A stretch of DNA of 64,000 nt from Joyebacterum sp964521425. Lineage in GTDB: Bacteria; Joyebacterota; Joyebacteria; Joyebacterales; Joyebacteraceae. A program made the translations under genes and the position numbers. The notes under the pieces were generated by a model, which saw only the letters and a program-made list of their open reading frames with translations, was not told the origin of the DNA and ran no database searches. Where the stretch lies: positions 1-64,000 of the forward strand of contig CAZFRO010000004.1 in the NCBI GenBank assembly GCA_964521425.1, given 5' to 3'. Each line of letters starts with the position of its first letter. Position 1 is the first letter of the stretch. This document shows positions 49,515 to 59,720 of the stretch, one piece after another.

Positions 49515-52500
49515 ATGAGAGTCGCCCCGTGGGTGTTGGCAGTCCTGGTCCTCATGGCCTCGGTATCCCCAGCCCGAACGATCGTGTTCGAGGAGAACGT
49601 GGGGCAGGCCGGCCTGGCAGTGGAGCAGTCATCCGATTCGTTCATCGAGATCTCCTACAAGCTGAGTGAGATCAGCATCGAGGACATCGATGTTGACGGA
49701 GAGATCCTCCAGCAGATCTTGATGTCAGGTCTTGCGCTGCCCAACGATGAGGGAGCGCCGAACCTCCCCGGAGTGGGACGGCTGATGGCATTGCCCGAGG
49801 GAGCCATACCCCATCTCGAGATCCTCTCCGCGAAAGCGCAGGTCTTCACGGGAATCGATGTTCTCCCGGCGCCTGACATTCCCCTCGAGAACGATGACAC
49901 TCCGCCTGTCTACATCAAGGACCAATCGGTCTACTCGCAGAACGCGCCGTACCCGGCGGAGTTCGTGCGCATCTCCGAAGTACATCAGATGCGCGGCGTC
50001 GACGTCACGACTCTCGGCATCACGCCGTTTCAGTACAACCCCATCACGCGCGAACTGACCGTCTATACGGACGTCGAGGTGCGCGTGACGTTCGATGGGG
50101 GTACCGGTCACTTTGGCGAGGACGCGTACAGGAGCCGCTACTGGGATCCGATTCTCGAGGCGAACCTCGTCAACTACGAGCTGCTGCCCGAGATTGAGTA
50201 CGGCGTGCTGAGCTCCCGTGACACGGAGTACGAGTACGTCATCATCTGCCCGGACAACCCGACCTACACCGTCTGGGCCGACTCCATCAAGCAGTGGCGC
50301 GTTGAGCAGGGTATCGACACGGGAGTTGTGACCCTCACTGAGACCGGCGCCACGACGACCGACATCGAGAACTGGATCAACTACGCCTACGACAACTGGA
50401 CGACGAAGCCCGTCGCCATTCTGCTTCTCGGTGATTACGTCACGAGCGGCGGCACCACTGGCATCACGTCGCCGATCTACAACGGCTACTGCGTGTCAGA
50501 CAATATCTACGGTGACCGTGATGGCGATCACCTGCCGGAGATCGTCATGGCGCGCATGACGGCGACGCCGGGCAACATCGAGACGCTCGTGATGAAGGCG
50601 ATCAGCTACGAGCGGGCGCCCCCGACGAACCCCGACTTCTACCAGAACCCGATCATGGCATGCGGCTGGCAGACAGAGCGCTGGTTCCAGCTCTGCACCG
50701 AGATCGTCTACGGCTACTTCGCGAACGTGCACGGCAAGACGCCGGTCCGCGAGTACGCCATCTATTCGGGCTCGCCAGGCGGTGTATGGTCCTCGAATCA
50801 GAATACCGGTATGCTTGTCGACTACTTCGGTCCAGACGGACTGGGCTACATCCCTGAAACGTCTGCCCACCTCACCGACTGGGGTGGCAATGCGACACGG
50901 ATCAATGCCGACATCAACTCCGGCGCGTTCCTCCTCCAGCATCGTGATCACGGCGGCGAGACCGGCTGGGGCGAGCCCGACTATCAGGCGAGCGACCTCG
51001 CCGGGCTTTCGAACAACGACCTGCCGTTCGTGTTCTCGATCAACTGCCTGACAGGCAAGTACAACTGGAGCGGGGAGTGCTTCAGTGAGACGTTCCATCG
51101 CATGGATCACGGTGCGCTTGGCGTCGTCGCTGCATCCGAGGTCTCCTACTCCTTTGTGAATGACACGTTCGTCTTCGGTATCTACGACGAGATGTTCCCG
51201 GACTTCGATCCGGGATACCCGGCCAAGGGTCGGTTCAACGAGTCGAACGGCGTCATGCGACCGGCGTTTGCCAACGCGTCTGGCAAGCACTACCTCTGGG
51301 CTTCGAGCTGGCCGTACAATCCGGGAGACAAGACGGTTACCTACAACCTCTTCCACTCCCACAGCGATGCCTTCACGCAGCTCTATTCAGAGGTGCCCGA
51401 GGTTCTGACGATCACGCACCAGGGCGTCCTGCCGATAGGTGCTGCGGCTTTCAATATCACAGCCGACGTGGGCTCGATAGTGGCTCTCACGATTGACGGC
51501 GAGATCATTGGTGTGGCCGATGGCACGGGCGCGCCGATGGACATGGTTGTTATCCCGGCTATTGCCCCGGGCATCGTGAGGCTCACGGTCACGAAGCCGA
51601 ACTACTACCGTTACTCCGAGGACGTGCCCGTCATCTACCCCGTGACTTACACGATCGTCCCGGCCACGATCCCCGTCAACACGACGACCGATGTCACGAT
51701 CACGGTGTGGGATGACGAGAGCAATCTCGAGCCGGACGTTGTCATCACGATCGACGGATGGGGCATCGACGCCATCGTCGATACGACCGATGTCAATGGC
51801 GAGGCCGTGCTCACGGTCACAGCGCCGTACGGTGAGGATCTCACGGTCCTCGGCAGTCGGATCAGCGAGACGTACGACTGTCTGTCTGACGTGCTCCCGG
51901 TTACTGGTGGAACTGCCTTCGCATCGGTGGATATCGAAGCGAGCGTGCCATCGATCGGGCTATATGGGTTCCTCGCTCCGTACTACGAGGGCACTATCTC
52001 TGGTACGGCGTCCGAGACGGGCTTCGACCTCTACGCTCAAGGCTGCGGCATCGACGCCAACGCCAACTCGGGCGGCGCGACGACGGTCGATATCCTCGAC
52101 ACGTGCACGAGTACCGGAACGGTCCACGCGGCCATCGGCAAGAGCGGATTCAACATCTACCTCGAGGATATCCTGGTCGACGTTGTCTACGGCACGCTGG
52201 CAGGAAGTGTGGACGAGAACGGTGGAGGCCCGCTGGATGGCGCCAAGGTCAAGGGATACGCCTCCGGCGCCGACACCTCGATGGTCGACCCCATCTTTGC
52301 GGCGCTCTCCGGTGTTGACGGTGCGTACGCCGTCGAAGGCGACCTGGAGATTGGTTACTATGACGTCTACGTCCTGAAGTTTGGCTACCTCACGCATACA
52401 GAGGAGCTATTCGTACAGTACGACTTGAACGACGTCGACTTCCTGCTCGATCCGGCGCCGTCCGGACTGGTGCGGGGTAGTGTATTTCAGGTGGGCACGC

Positions 52501-54383
52501 TCAATCCTCTCAGCGCCTCAATCGGGGCCTACCGCGCCGACAACGGCGAGCTCTACACGGAGGTCTTCTCCGATTCGCTGGCGGGCGGGCGCTATGAGAT
52601 AACACTCCCGTATTTCAACTACACGCTCAAGGTGCGCGCCTACCATCACATTCCCGAGAATCGTGGTGTGGTAGTGGACGCGCCCGATCAAGGGGAGACG
52701 TTCTTCCTTGAGCCGACGCTTGCGAACATACTCCTGATCTCGGATGGCGGCTCGAAGTCGGAGACGGTCAAGTTCGACAAGACGGGAAACGTACTCGATG
52801 TCTACACAGGTGAGCAGGACTCCGCGTCGGACGATATCGAGGTGGACCTTGTCGCGCTCGGCTACGACGTCGTAGTTGAGACGGCCACGGCTACGAATCC
52901 TGCCACGTGGGTTGACTACGACTTCGTCATCTCATCGAGCGGCAACAACACGAGCCCGGTGTCAAGCTCAACCTACCGCTCAAACCTAGAGAGCTACGTT
53001 GCTGGTGGCGGGAAGCTTCTCATCGAAGGTGGCGAGATCGCCTACGATGCTGTCAGCTATCCGGGCTATCCGACGTTCGCGGCCAACGTTCTTCACGTGA
53101 CTTCGTGGGGCCACGACTCAAGCGGCAATGTCACCGTCTACGATGCGGCGCATCCGATCACAACGTTCCCGAATACGATCGGTACGATCAACGTCGCCTA
53201 CTCAGGCTACGGGGATCATGACTCTCAGACCCCCATGCCGGACGCCGACATCGTCTGCAGCTGGTCGAGTTACCCCACGCTCTCGAGTGTCCAGGTCTAC
53301 GACGACACGCCTGATCCAGCGAGCGGCCAGATAGTCTTCTACGCGTTCAACTATGGCGCTGCCGACGTAGCAGGGCGGAAGGACCTTCTCGAGAACACCG
53401 TGACCTATCTCGTCACACCCGAGAGCCAGGCGAACGGCAGCACATCAGGCACGGTCATGCTGGCAGGTGAGACGAACCACAGCGGCGTTACGGTCACGTT
53501 GACGCCGGGCGAGCTCTCGACCGTCACGGCGGAGGACGGGAGCTGGCTTGTCGAGGATCTCTACGATGGGATCTACACAGTCACGGCTCGAAAGGAAACC
53601 TGGGGCACGGCGGTCGTGCACGATGTCGTCGTTGCGGCAGGCGCGCATGTGAGCGGCATCGACTTCGTGTTGTTCCCGGTCACGGTCTACGAGTACTGCG
53701 AGAATCCAGCGCTTCCGATCCCGGATTCGGACCCGATCGGTGTCTACGACCAGCTGCAGTTCCTGGACGAGGCCACGGTCACGGATGTCGAGGTGTATCT
53801 GAACCTGACGCACACCTACATCGGCGACCTCGTCGTTGAGATCACGTCGCCCGAGGGCACGACCGTGCGCCTGCACAGCTCGTCCGGTGGCAGCGCCAAC
53901 GACATCATCGGATGGTATCCATCGGAACTCTCAGTCGGTGGTCCGGGCTCGCTCGACGATTTCATGGGCGAGAACGCGCTCGGCGAGTGGGAGATCTGGG
54001 TGAGCGACAACGCGGGCGGCGACACCGGGACGCTCAACACATGGTGTGTGAGGGTGACGACCAGCTCGACGTGGACGGGCGTCGACGATGAGTTCGATGC
54101 GCCGAGATCATATGTGCTCGGTGGTGTTGCTCCGAACCCGTTCAATCCGGTGACGACAGTGACCTACGGCGCGCCGCAGCCGGGTGACGTAGTGCTCGCC
54201 ATCTACAACATCGCGGGCCAGCGAGTCAGAACGCTCGTTGACGGTCCGGTTGAGGCGGGCTTCCACACAGCGATCTGGAACGGCCGGGACAACGACGGTC
54301 GCTCGGTCGCATCCGGCGTCTACTTCTGCAGGATGCAGGCTGAGAGCTTCGACGACGCTGTGAAGATGGTATTGCTCAAGTAG
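49515..54383 (+). CDS. Gingipain-like C25 peptidase, multidomain, with P-domain and sorting domain
   Basis: 1622 residues, ATG after GCAGGAGGCAGTA; signal peptide at 1-21. A propeptide (about 22-235, with VTTLGITPFQYNPITRELTV, then YTDVEV) precedes the C25 catalytic domain. Catalytic His479 lies in QHRDHGGETGWGEP and Cys511 in FSINCLTGKYN, matching the gingipain DHG-E and C motifs. Then come an Ig-like domain (about 620-820), carboxypeptidase-regulatory-like repeats (GSVDENGGGPLDGAKVKGYA), a GATase-like segment, another such repeat, a proprotein-convertase P-domain (TYIGDLVVEITSPEGTTVRL) and the FlgD-like end (NPFNPVTTVTYGAP; SVASGVYFCRMQ; KMVLLK). It is an exported cysteine endopeptidase, probably cutting after Arg or Lys. 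Confidence 0.9.
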   Translation: MRVAPWVLAVLVLMASVSPARTIVFEENVGQAGLAVEQSSDSFIEISYKLSEISIEDIDVDGEILQQILMSGLALPNDEGAPNLPGVGRLMALPEGAIPHLEILSAKAQVFTGIDVLPAPDIPLENDDTPPVYIKDQSVYSQNAPYPAEFVRISEVHQMRGVDVTTLGITPFQYNPITRELTVYTDVEVRVTFDGGTGHFGEDAYRSRYWDPILEANLVNYELLPEIEYGVLSSRDTEYEYVIICPDNPTYTVWADSIKQWRVEQGIDTGVVTLTETGATTTDIENWINYAYDNWTTKPVAILLLGDYVTSGGTTGITSPIYNGYCVSDNIYGDRDGDHLPEIVMARMTATPGNIETLVMKAISYERAPPTNPDFYQNPIMACGWQTERWFQLCTEIVYGYFANVHGKTPVREYAIYSGSPGGVWSSNQNTGMLVDYFGPDGLGYIPETSAHLTDWGGNATRINADINSGAFLLQHRDHGGETGWGEPDYQASDLAGLSNNDLPFVFSINCLTGKYNWSGECFSETFHRMDHGALGVVAASEVSYSFVNDTFVFGIYDEMFPDFDPGYPAKGRFNESNGVMRPAFANASGKHYLWASSWPYNPGDKTVTYNLFHSHSDAFTQLYSEVPEVLTITHQGVLPIGAAAFNITADVGSIVALTIDGEIIGVADGTGAPMDMVVIPAIAPGIVRLTVTKPNYYRYSEDVPVIYPVTYTIVPATIPVNTTTDVTITVWDDESNLEPDVVITIDGWGIDAIVDTTDVNGEAVLTVTAPYGEDLTVLGSRISETYDCLSDVLPVTGGTAFASVDIEASVPSIGLYGFLAPYYEGTISGTASETGFDLYAQGCGIDANANSGGATTVDILDTCTSTGTVHAAIGKSGFNIYLEDILVDVVYGTLAGSVDENGGGPLDGAKVKGYASGADTSMVDPIFAALSGVDGAYAVEGDLEIGYYDVYVLKFGYLTHTEELFVQYDLNDVDFLLDPAPSGLVRGSVFQVGTLNPLSASIGAYRADNGELYTEVFSDSLAGGRYEITLPYFNYTLKVRAYHHIPENRGVVVDAPDQGETFFLEPTLANILLISDGGSKSETVKFDKTGNVLDVYTGEQDSASDDIEVDLVALGYDVVVETATATNPATWVDYDFVISSSGNNTSPVSSSTYRSNLESYVAGGGKLLIEGGEIAYDAVSYPGYPTFAANVLHVTSWGHDSSGNVTVYDAAHPITTFPNTIGTINVAYSGYGDHDSQTPMPDADIVCSWSSYPTLSSVQVYDDTPDPASGQIVFYAFNYGAADVAGRKDLLENTVTYLVTPESQANGSTSGTVMLAGETNHSGVTVTLTPGELSTVTAEDGSWLVEDLYDGIYTVTARKETWGTAVVHDVVVAAGAHVSGIDFVLFPVTVYEYCENPALPIPDSDPIGVYDQLQFLDEATVTDVEVYLNLTHTYIGDLVVEITSPEGTTVRLHSSSGGSANDIIGWYPSELSVGGPGSLDDFMGENALGEWEIWVSDNAGGDTGTLNTWCVRVTTSSTWTGVDDEFDAPRSYVLGGVAPNPFNPVTTVTYGAPQPGDVVLAIYNIAGQRVRTLVDGPVEAGFHTAIWNGRDNDGRSVASGVYFCRMQAESFDDAVKMVLLK

Positions 54384-54431
54384 GCGCTGTCCCGACGGAA
54401 TCGTTGGCCAGGCGTCTGTATCGTGTGGAAC

Positions 54432-54464
54432 AAGGGCCCTCGCATGAATCGCGAGGGGGCCCTT
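54432..54464 (+). terminator. Terminator of the C25 peptidase gene
   Basis: AAGGGCCCTCGC pairs with GCGAGGGGGCCCTT (two bulged G) around a seven-base loop, followed by CTCATCT. It lies 49 bases after the stop codon. Confidence 0.65.
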
Positions 54465-54491
54465 CTCATCTAACGCAGTAGCCACAAGTAA

Positions 54492-54545
54492 GGTAACAGG
54501 TAGTGATAGGGTAACAGGCACCGGTAGGGCAACGGCCACTGGCGT
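54492..54545. repeat. Three imperfect 18-bp tandem repeats
   Basis: GGTAACAGGTAGTGATAG, GGTAACAGGCACCGGTAG and GGCAACGGCCACTGGCGT follow each other without gaps between the C25 peptidase and the next protease gene. Their role is unknown; they could be a regulator-binding array or a slippage product. The remaining 264-base gap (54384-54647) shows no gene. Confidence 0.55.
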
Positions 54546-54647
54546 TACAGTGCCAATCATGTTATGCTTGTCAAGAAGGGGCAGTTGAGCCTTTGGCTTG
54601 CTGCCCGCTCGTGATTCATCGGTGTCCCCCAATCCTGGAGGTTGTAG

Positions 54648-57158
54648 ATGTTCGCACGAGACCGCAGCAGCGCATGGCTCTCGCACGCCGCGCTCCTTAC
54701 AGTCCTGGTCGCTCTCGCCACATCGGCGGTTCCGGTAGGCGCGGCTGACGCTGTGCCGACGGCGTACACTGCCGACGTGCTCCCTCTGGAGACGGTGGAA
54801 CTTCTGCGAGCACCGATAGTAGATCGTGCGGAGCTGTCCATCGAGGATGAGCTTCGTGAGGACCAGGGACTCCCGCCGCGCTATGCGATCTCCAATGCGG
54901 TCTCCATCTCCCCGGCGACCGATGGTACCTGGGAGGATGTGGATTTCGCGACCAGGCTCTGGCGTCTCAGAATCACGTCTGACGGAGCCTCGTCGATCAA
55001 CCTCGGTTTCGGTCGGTATCACATGCCCGCGACCGGAAGCCTTCTCATCTACGCCGCGGACGGCTCGCACATCGCCGGTCCGTATACTGACCTGGACAAC
55101 GAGGATCACGGCGAGCTTTGGACACCGGTTGTGCTCTCCGACGATGTAGTCATTGAACTCACCATCGCTACGAAGGCAGCAGACGATCTGGAGTTGGAGC
55201 TCGGCTCGGTCAACGTAGGTTACCGTGGCTTCGGCGAGCTCATCGACAGAAGCCCGGGATGGTGCAACATAGACGTCGTCTGTCCCGATGGTGACGGCTG
55301 GCGCGACGATATCGCCTCGGTCGGCGTCATCTCAACCGGCGGCTCCACCTTCTGCACCGGTTTCATGGTGAACAACACAGCACAGGATGCGACTCCCTAC
55401 TTCATGACAGCGAATCACTGCGGCATCAACACCGGTAACGCAGCCTCGCTCGTCGTCTACTGGAACTATGAGAGTCCGAACTGCGGCGATCTTGGTGGGG
55501 GATCGTTCAGCGACAACCAGACCGGCTCCTACTTCAGGGCCGGGTACTCAACCTCCGACTTCACGCTGGTCGAGCTCGATTCCGATCCGGACCCGGGCCA
55601 CGGCGTTACGTTCGCCGGCTGGGACCGCACGACGGCGAATCCGACAAGTTCGACTGCCATCCATCAGCCTGATGCCGACGTGAAGTGCATCAGCTTCGAG
55701 TATGACGCTTGCCAGACAACGAGCTATCTCGGTACGAGCCAGCCCGGCGACGGCTCGCACGTGCGCGTCGTCGATTGGGACGTCGGCACGACAGAGCCTG
55801 GTTCGTCCGGCTCGCCGCTGTTTGACCAGAATCACCGCATCGTTGGTCAGCTCCACGGCGGTTATGCGGCGTGCGGCAACGACGACTCCGACTGGTACGG
55901 ACGGATCTCGACATCGTGGACCGGCGGCGGCTCGAGCAGCTCGCGCCTGAGCGACTGGCTGGATCCTGCATCAACGGGTGCTACGACGGTCGATCTCTAC
56001 TCGCCGTTCGCAGCCGGGATGCGTGTGACACCGTCGTCCGCTGCCGTATCGGAAGGCGCCTCCGGCGGCCCGTTCACTCCGAGCCAGTTCATCTACACGG
56101 TAGAGAATCAGGATGACACGGGGATCGACTACAGCGTCTCGAAGAGCGCGACGTGGATCACCCTCACAAACGGCAGCGGCCATCTGAACGCTCACGCAAC
56201 GGTGAATGTGACGGTCACGATCAACTCTGCTGCCAACTCTCTCGGGAACGGTGCCTACACCGATCGTCTGGATTTTGTGAACGAGACCGATCACGTCGGC
56301 GACACATCGAGGGATGTCACTCTCACGGTTGGTCTTCCCGAACTTGCCCATAGCTTCCCGCTGGACACCGATCCCGGTTGGACGACGAGCGGGCTCTGGG
56401 CGTTCGGTAGTCCGACCGGCGGCGGCGGCGAGTACGGCAATGCGGATCCGACGTCGGGGCACACGAGTTCCAACGTCTACGGCTACAATCTTGCCGGCGA
56501 CTACGAGAATGGCCTTGCCGAGCGTCACCTGACGACCACGGCGATCGACTGTTCCGATCTTGGCACAGTGACCGTCAAGTTCTGGCGCTGGCTCAATGTC
56601 GAGCGCAGCCAGTACGATCATGCCTACCTGCACGTGAGCAACGACGGCTCGTCGTGGGAGACTATCTGGAGCAACCCGGACAGCCACACTGAGGACTCCT
56701 CCTGGTCGCAGCTCGAGTACGACATCTCATCGGTCGCGGCTGAGCAGTCGACCGTCTATCTTCGCTGGACCATGGGTGCCACTGACGGCAGCTGGCAGTT
56801 CTCCGGCTGGAACATCGATGATGTTGAGATCTGGGGTCTGTCGATGGGTGGAACCGGTGTGATCGATCCGGGCGCCGAGACGAGGCTCGCATTGTCACCC
56901 GCCTACCCGAACCCGTTCGGTCCGGCGGCCAGCGTACAGTTCTCGCTCCCCGAGCGTTCGCACATGACGCTTAAGGTCTACGACGCAGCGGGCCGGTTCG
57001 TGCGCACGCTCGAGAGTGGACCCATGGATGCCGGTTCACACGTGGCGGTTTGGGATGGGCGTGATGCAAGTGGCGAGCGTGTTGCCGCAGGCGTCTACTT
57101 CGCCCGTATGCAGACCGACGGTTTCGATGACGCCGTCAAGATGGTTTTGATCAAGTAG
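54648..57158 (+). CDS. Lysyl-endopeptidase-like serine protease with sorting domain
   Basis: 836 residues; ATG preceded by TGGAGGTTGTAG. A signal peptide (about 12-32) and propeptide precede an S1-type domain: WCNIDVVCPDGDGWRDDIAS, YFMTANHCGINT with His257, STSDFTLVELD with Asp304, and EPGSSGSPLFD with Ser387. This is the Achromobacter lysyl endopeptidase arrangement. Next comes a BACON-like Ig domain (TPSQFIYTVENQDDTGIDYS), a MAM/immune-inhibitor-A-like jelly roll (VKFWRWLNVERSQYDHAYLH) and the FlgD-like end (YPNPFGPAASVQFSLP; VAAGVYFARMQ; KMVLIK). A secreted, probably Lys-specific protease. Confidence 0.9.
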   Translation: MFARDRSSAWLSHAALLTVLVALATSAVPVGAADAVPTAYTADVLPLETVELLRAPIVDRAELSIEDELREDQGLPPRYAISNAVSISPATDGTWEDVDFATRLWRLRITSDGASSINLGFGRYHMPATGSLLIYAADGSHIAGPYTDLDNEDHGELWTPVVLSDDVVIELTIATKAADDLELELGSVNVGYRGFGELIDRSPGWCNIDVVCPDGDGWRDDIASVGVISTGGSTFCTGFMVNNTAQDATPYFMTANHCGINTGNAASLVVYWNYESPNCGDLGGGSFSDNQTGSYFRAGYSTSDFTLVELDSDPDPGHGVTFAGWDRTTANPTSSTAIHQPDADVKCISFEYDACQTTSYLGTSQPGDGSHVRVVDWDVGTTEPGSSGSPLFDQNHRIVGQLHGGYAACGNDDSDWYGRISTSWTGGGSSSSRLSDWLDPASTGATTVDLYSPFAAGMRVTPSSAAVSEGASGGPFTPSQFIYTVENQDDTGIDYSVSKSATWITLTNGSGHLNAHATVNVTVTINSAANSLGNGAYTDRLDFVNETDHVGDTSRDVTLTVGLPELAHSFPLDTDPGWTTSGLWAFGSPTGGGGEYGNADPTSGHTSSNVYGYNLAGDYENGLAERHLTTTAIDCSDLGTVTVKFWRWLNVERSQYDHAYLHVSNDGSSWETIWSNPDSHTEDSSWSQLEYDISSVAAEQSTVYLRWTMGATDGSWQFSGWNIDDVEIWGLSMGGTGVIDPGAETRLALSPAYPNPFGPAASVQFSLPERSHMTLKVYDAAGRFVRTLESGPMDAGSHVAVWDGRDASGERVAAGVYFARMQTDGFDDAVKMVLIK

Positions 57159-57229
57159 AGACGGGTCAGGTAGAGGCGGGCCGCGTGGGACTCACAGAGC
57201 GCGGCGCGCAAGATAATGCACAGTGAAAG

Positions 57230-57256
57230 GCCGCCCCTGCGTACAGCGGGGGCGGC
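57230..57256. terminator. Terminator between converging secreted genes
   Basis: GCCGCCCC pairs with GGGGCGGC over eight bases around an inner GC/GC step, followed by TCTTTCTTG. It serves the protease gene and, in reverse, the PHP-domain gene. Confidence 0.7.
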
Positions 57257-57310
57257 TCTTTCTTGGGTACGCAGGACAGCACGCCTGCCGCTAGCGCAGC
57301 ACGCCTGCTA

Positions 57311-59521
57311 CTACCGTAGCAGGACGACCTTCGTCGTTCTGGTCTCGTTGCCGGATGAGAGCGTGATGAGGTAGACGCCCGATGCGACCCGTCTACCCGA
57401 GTCATCGGCGCCGTTCCACGTGACCGTGTTCAAGTGCTCGTCGGCGCGACCGACGCGGAGCGTTGTGACGATACGGCCGGAGATGTCGAAGACAGAAATC
57501 GTTGCGTCACTACCGGACGGAACGGAGAAGTCGATGGATGTTCCAGCCGTGAACGGATTCCCCCGCGCCACGAGCCAGAGGTCGCTCTCAGGCACATCAT
57601 CGGACACCGACGTGGCGTCGGAGCTGATCCACACAGGGTTTGAGTAGGCGCGGTACGTCTGACCATCTCTTGTGGAGCGACACTCGACGCGGAAGGCGTA
57701 CGGCTCATCGAAACTCCCCGGCGGATATTCAAGCACCCGCTCGCCCGCGTATCCTTCTCCGATGGCATCGGGGTTGAACGAGAAGAGCGTCTGCGTACCG
57801 GACGCGCTCGATGCCAGAAGCTCGACGTGCACGATCGGCCCGAAGTCCTCCATTGAACGCCACCGGAGCGTGATCGGAAGCTCCAGGAACGGGCTCCAGG
57901 AGCCATCCTCTCCGATGGCAAGATCCTCGGCGTCATCGAAGTCGCCGTCGCCGTTCTCATCTACCCCCAAGAGGACGAAAGGACCGTCGGTCACGACGGT
58001 GTGTCCGGCGCGGAGAGCCGCCAGGAGTTCACTCATCGGCGGGAGGTTGCCGGGTCCGTACGAGCCCGGCACGTACGCAACCGTCTGTACCTTCCCGATG
58101 GCGCTGTCTGTCGCATAGCTATCAAGACCTATGAACGCCCCGTAGTTGAAATCGCCGTGCGCATCGCTTCCTCCCGAGAGGAAGCACTTGACGAGCGGAT
58201 CGAGCCCCGTCTCCAGAAGGTCATTCCATGTGGCGATTCCGGCCAGAAGCTCGTTCGGATATGGGTCGCTCGGTGTCACGCCCGCATCGAAGTCCGCCCA
58301 GGGGTTGTTCTGATCGTTAGAGTGCAGCGTATGCCGCGTATTGAAGGCCTGAAGCCCCTTGAAGACCTCAAAGCCGAGTGCGGTGGCGATGTCCTCGTCG
58401 CCCCACCTCGTTCCGTTGATTGTCCAGTCGATGCCGCCCCACTCGGCGCTCATGTCCGACAAGGGGTGTGCGGCGTACATGAAGCCGCTTCCGCTGATCT
58501 GAGACAGTGCGCCGGGGAGATCGGGTGTCACCGGCCGCTCGCCGAGCGCTCCGGAGAGCGGGGAGGAGATGTAGTCCTCGTTGTAGACAAGCGTGTGCAG
58601 CGTCTTGTTGAACGAATCGCCATCGATCGAGGCGGCATTCAATTCCACCGCTCGATAGAGGCGGAAGGATGGTGAGTCGAGCATTGCGACCTCATCACCG
58701 AGGACATCCCACGTGGTCCCGATGGCCGTGTTATCGCGGTAGACCGTGCTGGTCCCGCTCTCGTCCTGGATCGTGTACTCCCAGTGCGTCGTCGCGTAGG
58801 AGAAGGAGCCGTCGCCGGTCTCATCGAGATCGCACGAGTGGTCGCTCGTCGTGAGCCAGTGGAGGCCCATCGCCTCTCCAGTGAGGGCCACGGCCGGAAG
58901 CGGCGCCCCGAACTCGGCCGTGTTGTTCGTGTACATCGTGTGATAGTGCGTGTCTCCACCGTACCAGTCGTCTGGCCAGGGATAGTCACCGCGTCCCACG
59001 TGGACCCTCAAGTAGCGGGTCTCCGTGTAGTTGAACCAGTCATCCCTGTAGTAGATCGAGACCTTGAGATTGATGGCGTCACCCGCCGAGTAACCCAGGT
59101 TGGCCGGGGTCAGTAGTGTCCCGTTCGGGAGAGTCGGATGCCCCTCGGTTACCGTCGTGATCCATGTCCAGTAGTTCGATTCGTACGGATCGTCACCGAT
59201 CTCTTCATCGCCGAAGTCGTGGTTCCACAGAATCGTCTCGCCCGACGTCACGTCCCAACACCGTATCCAGTGAAGCTCGCGGATGTCATCCGTGTCGCAG
59301 TCCTTGAGGACGATCATGAGAGGGATCGCCGTGTCGGCGTCCTTGACCCGCCACGGAGCGTCCATCATGAAGTCCTTCATCCAGGTGTTGTCGTAGCGGT
59401 CGTGTGCAGAGGCGATCGAGGGGAGAAGGGCCAGGGCGAACACAGTGACGAGAGCTGTGCGCAGTGCGAGCAATCCCACGACGGCCGGCATCGAGCGAGC
59501 GGACTTCGGACTGTTCCTCAT
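57311..59521 (-). CDS. Secreted PHP-domain metallo-phosphoesterase-like protein with sorting domain
   Basis: 736 residues from ATG at 59521 (CAGGAGGAATGCCCA); export signal around 20-40. PHP-domain metal motifs: DWYGGDTHYHTMYTNNTAEF (D-H-H), LHWLTTSDHS and, further on, FLSGGSDAHGDFNYGAF. The class called CehA/McbA family includes carbaryl-type hydrolases and phosphoesterases; this large exported version has unknown substrate. A C-terminal Ig-like part and FlgD-like end follow (GNPFTAGTSIDFSVP; RRVASGVYLITL; KVVLLR). Confidence 0.85.
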   Translation of the reverse strand: MRNSPKSARSMPAVVGLLALRTALVTVFALALLPSIASAHDRYDNTWMKDFMMDAPWRVKDADTAIPLMIVLKDCDTDDIRELHWIRCWDVTSGETILWNHDFGDEEIGDDPYESNYWTWITTVTEGHPTLPNGTLLTPANLGYSAGDAINLKVSIYYRDDWFNYTETRYLRVHVGRGDYPWPDDWYGGDTHYHTMYTNNTAEFGAPLPAVALTGEAMGLHWLTTSDHSCDLDETGDGSFSYATTHWEYTIQDESGTSTVYRDNTAIGTTWDVLGDEVAMLDSPSFRLYRAVELNAASIDGDSFNKTLHTLVYNEDYISSPLSGALGERPVTPDLPGALSQISGSGFMYAAHPLSDMSAEWGGIDWTINGTRWGDEDIATALGFEVFKGLQAFNTRHTLHSNDQNNPWADFDAGVTPSDPYPNELLAGIATWNDLLETGLDPLVKCFLSGGSDAHGDFNYGAFIGLDSYATDSAIGKVQTVAYVPGSYGPGNLPPMSELLAALRAGHTVVTDGPFVLLGVDENGDGDFDDAEDLAIGEDGSWSPFLELPITLRWRSMEDFGPIVHVELLASSASGTQTLFSFNPDAIGEGYAGERVLEYPPGSFDEPYAFRVECRSTRDGQTYRAYSNPVWISSDATSVSDDVPESDLWLVARGNPFTAGTSIDFSVPSGSDATISVFDISGRIVTTLRVGRADEHLNTVTWNGADDSGRRVASGVYLITLSSGNETRTTKVVLLR

Positions 59522-59662
59522 TGGGCATTCCTCCTGGGGTGTTGCATTCGTGGAACCGGTCTCAAGATGCGAGCTTCGTGCCAGTCCGTGAAGGTCGCGG
59601 TGCTCTGGCTGTGCTTCAGCAGTAGAGTGCCTGGTTCGCGGGGGCACTGTCAATATCGTTAA

Positions 59663-59693
59663 CGCCCCGGCAAGAGCGAGTCCCACCGGGGCG
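59663..59693 (-). terminator. Terminator of the deiminase gene
   Basis: CGCCCCGG pairs with CCGGGGCG around a 15-base loop, about 28 bases past the stop at 59721 on the minus strand, followed in that direction by TTAACGATATT. Confidence 0.6.
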
Positions 59694-59720
59694 AATGACA
59701 CAATCCTCTGCCGGCTGACC

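Noticed and set aside
54492..54545. Tandem repeats as a CRISPR array
   Set aside because: Units are 18 bp, contiguous, without spacers, and only three.
54108..55109. 333-residue minus-strand frame with a VTLPVTL-like repeat
   Set aside because: The repeat is just the translation of the 18-bp tandem DNA repeat, and the rest is antisense to the protease genes.
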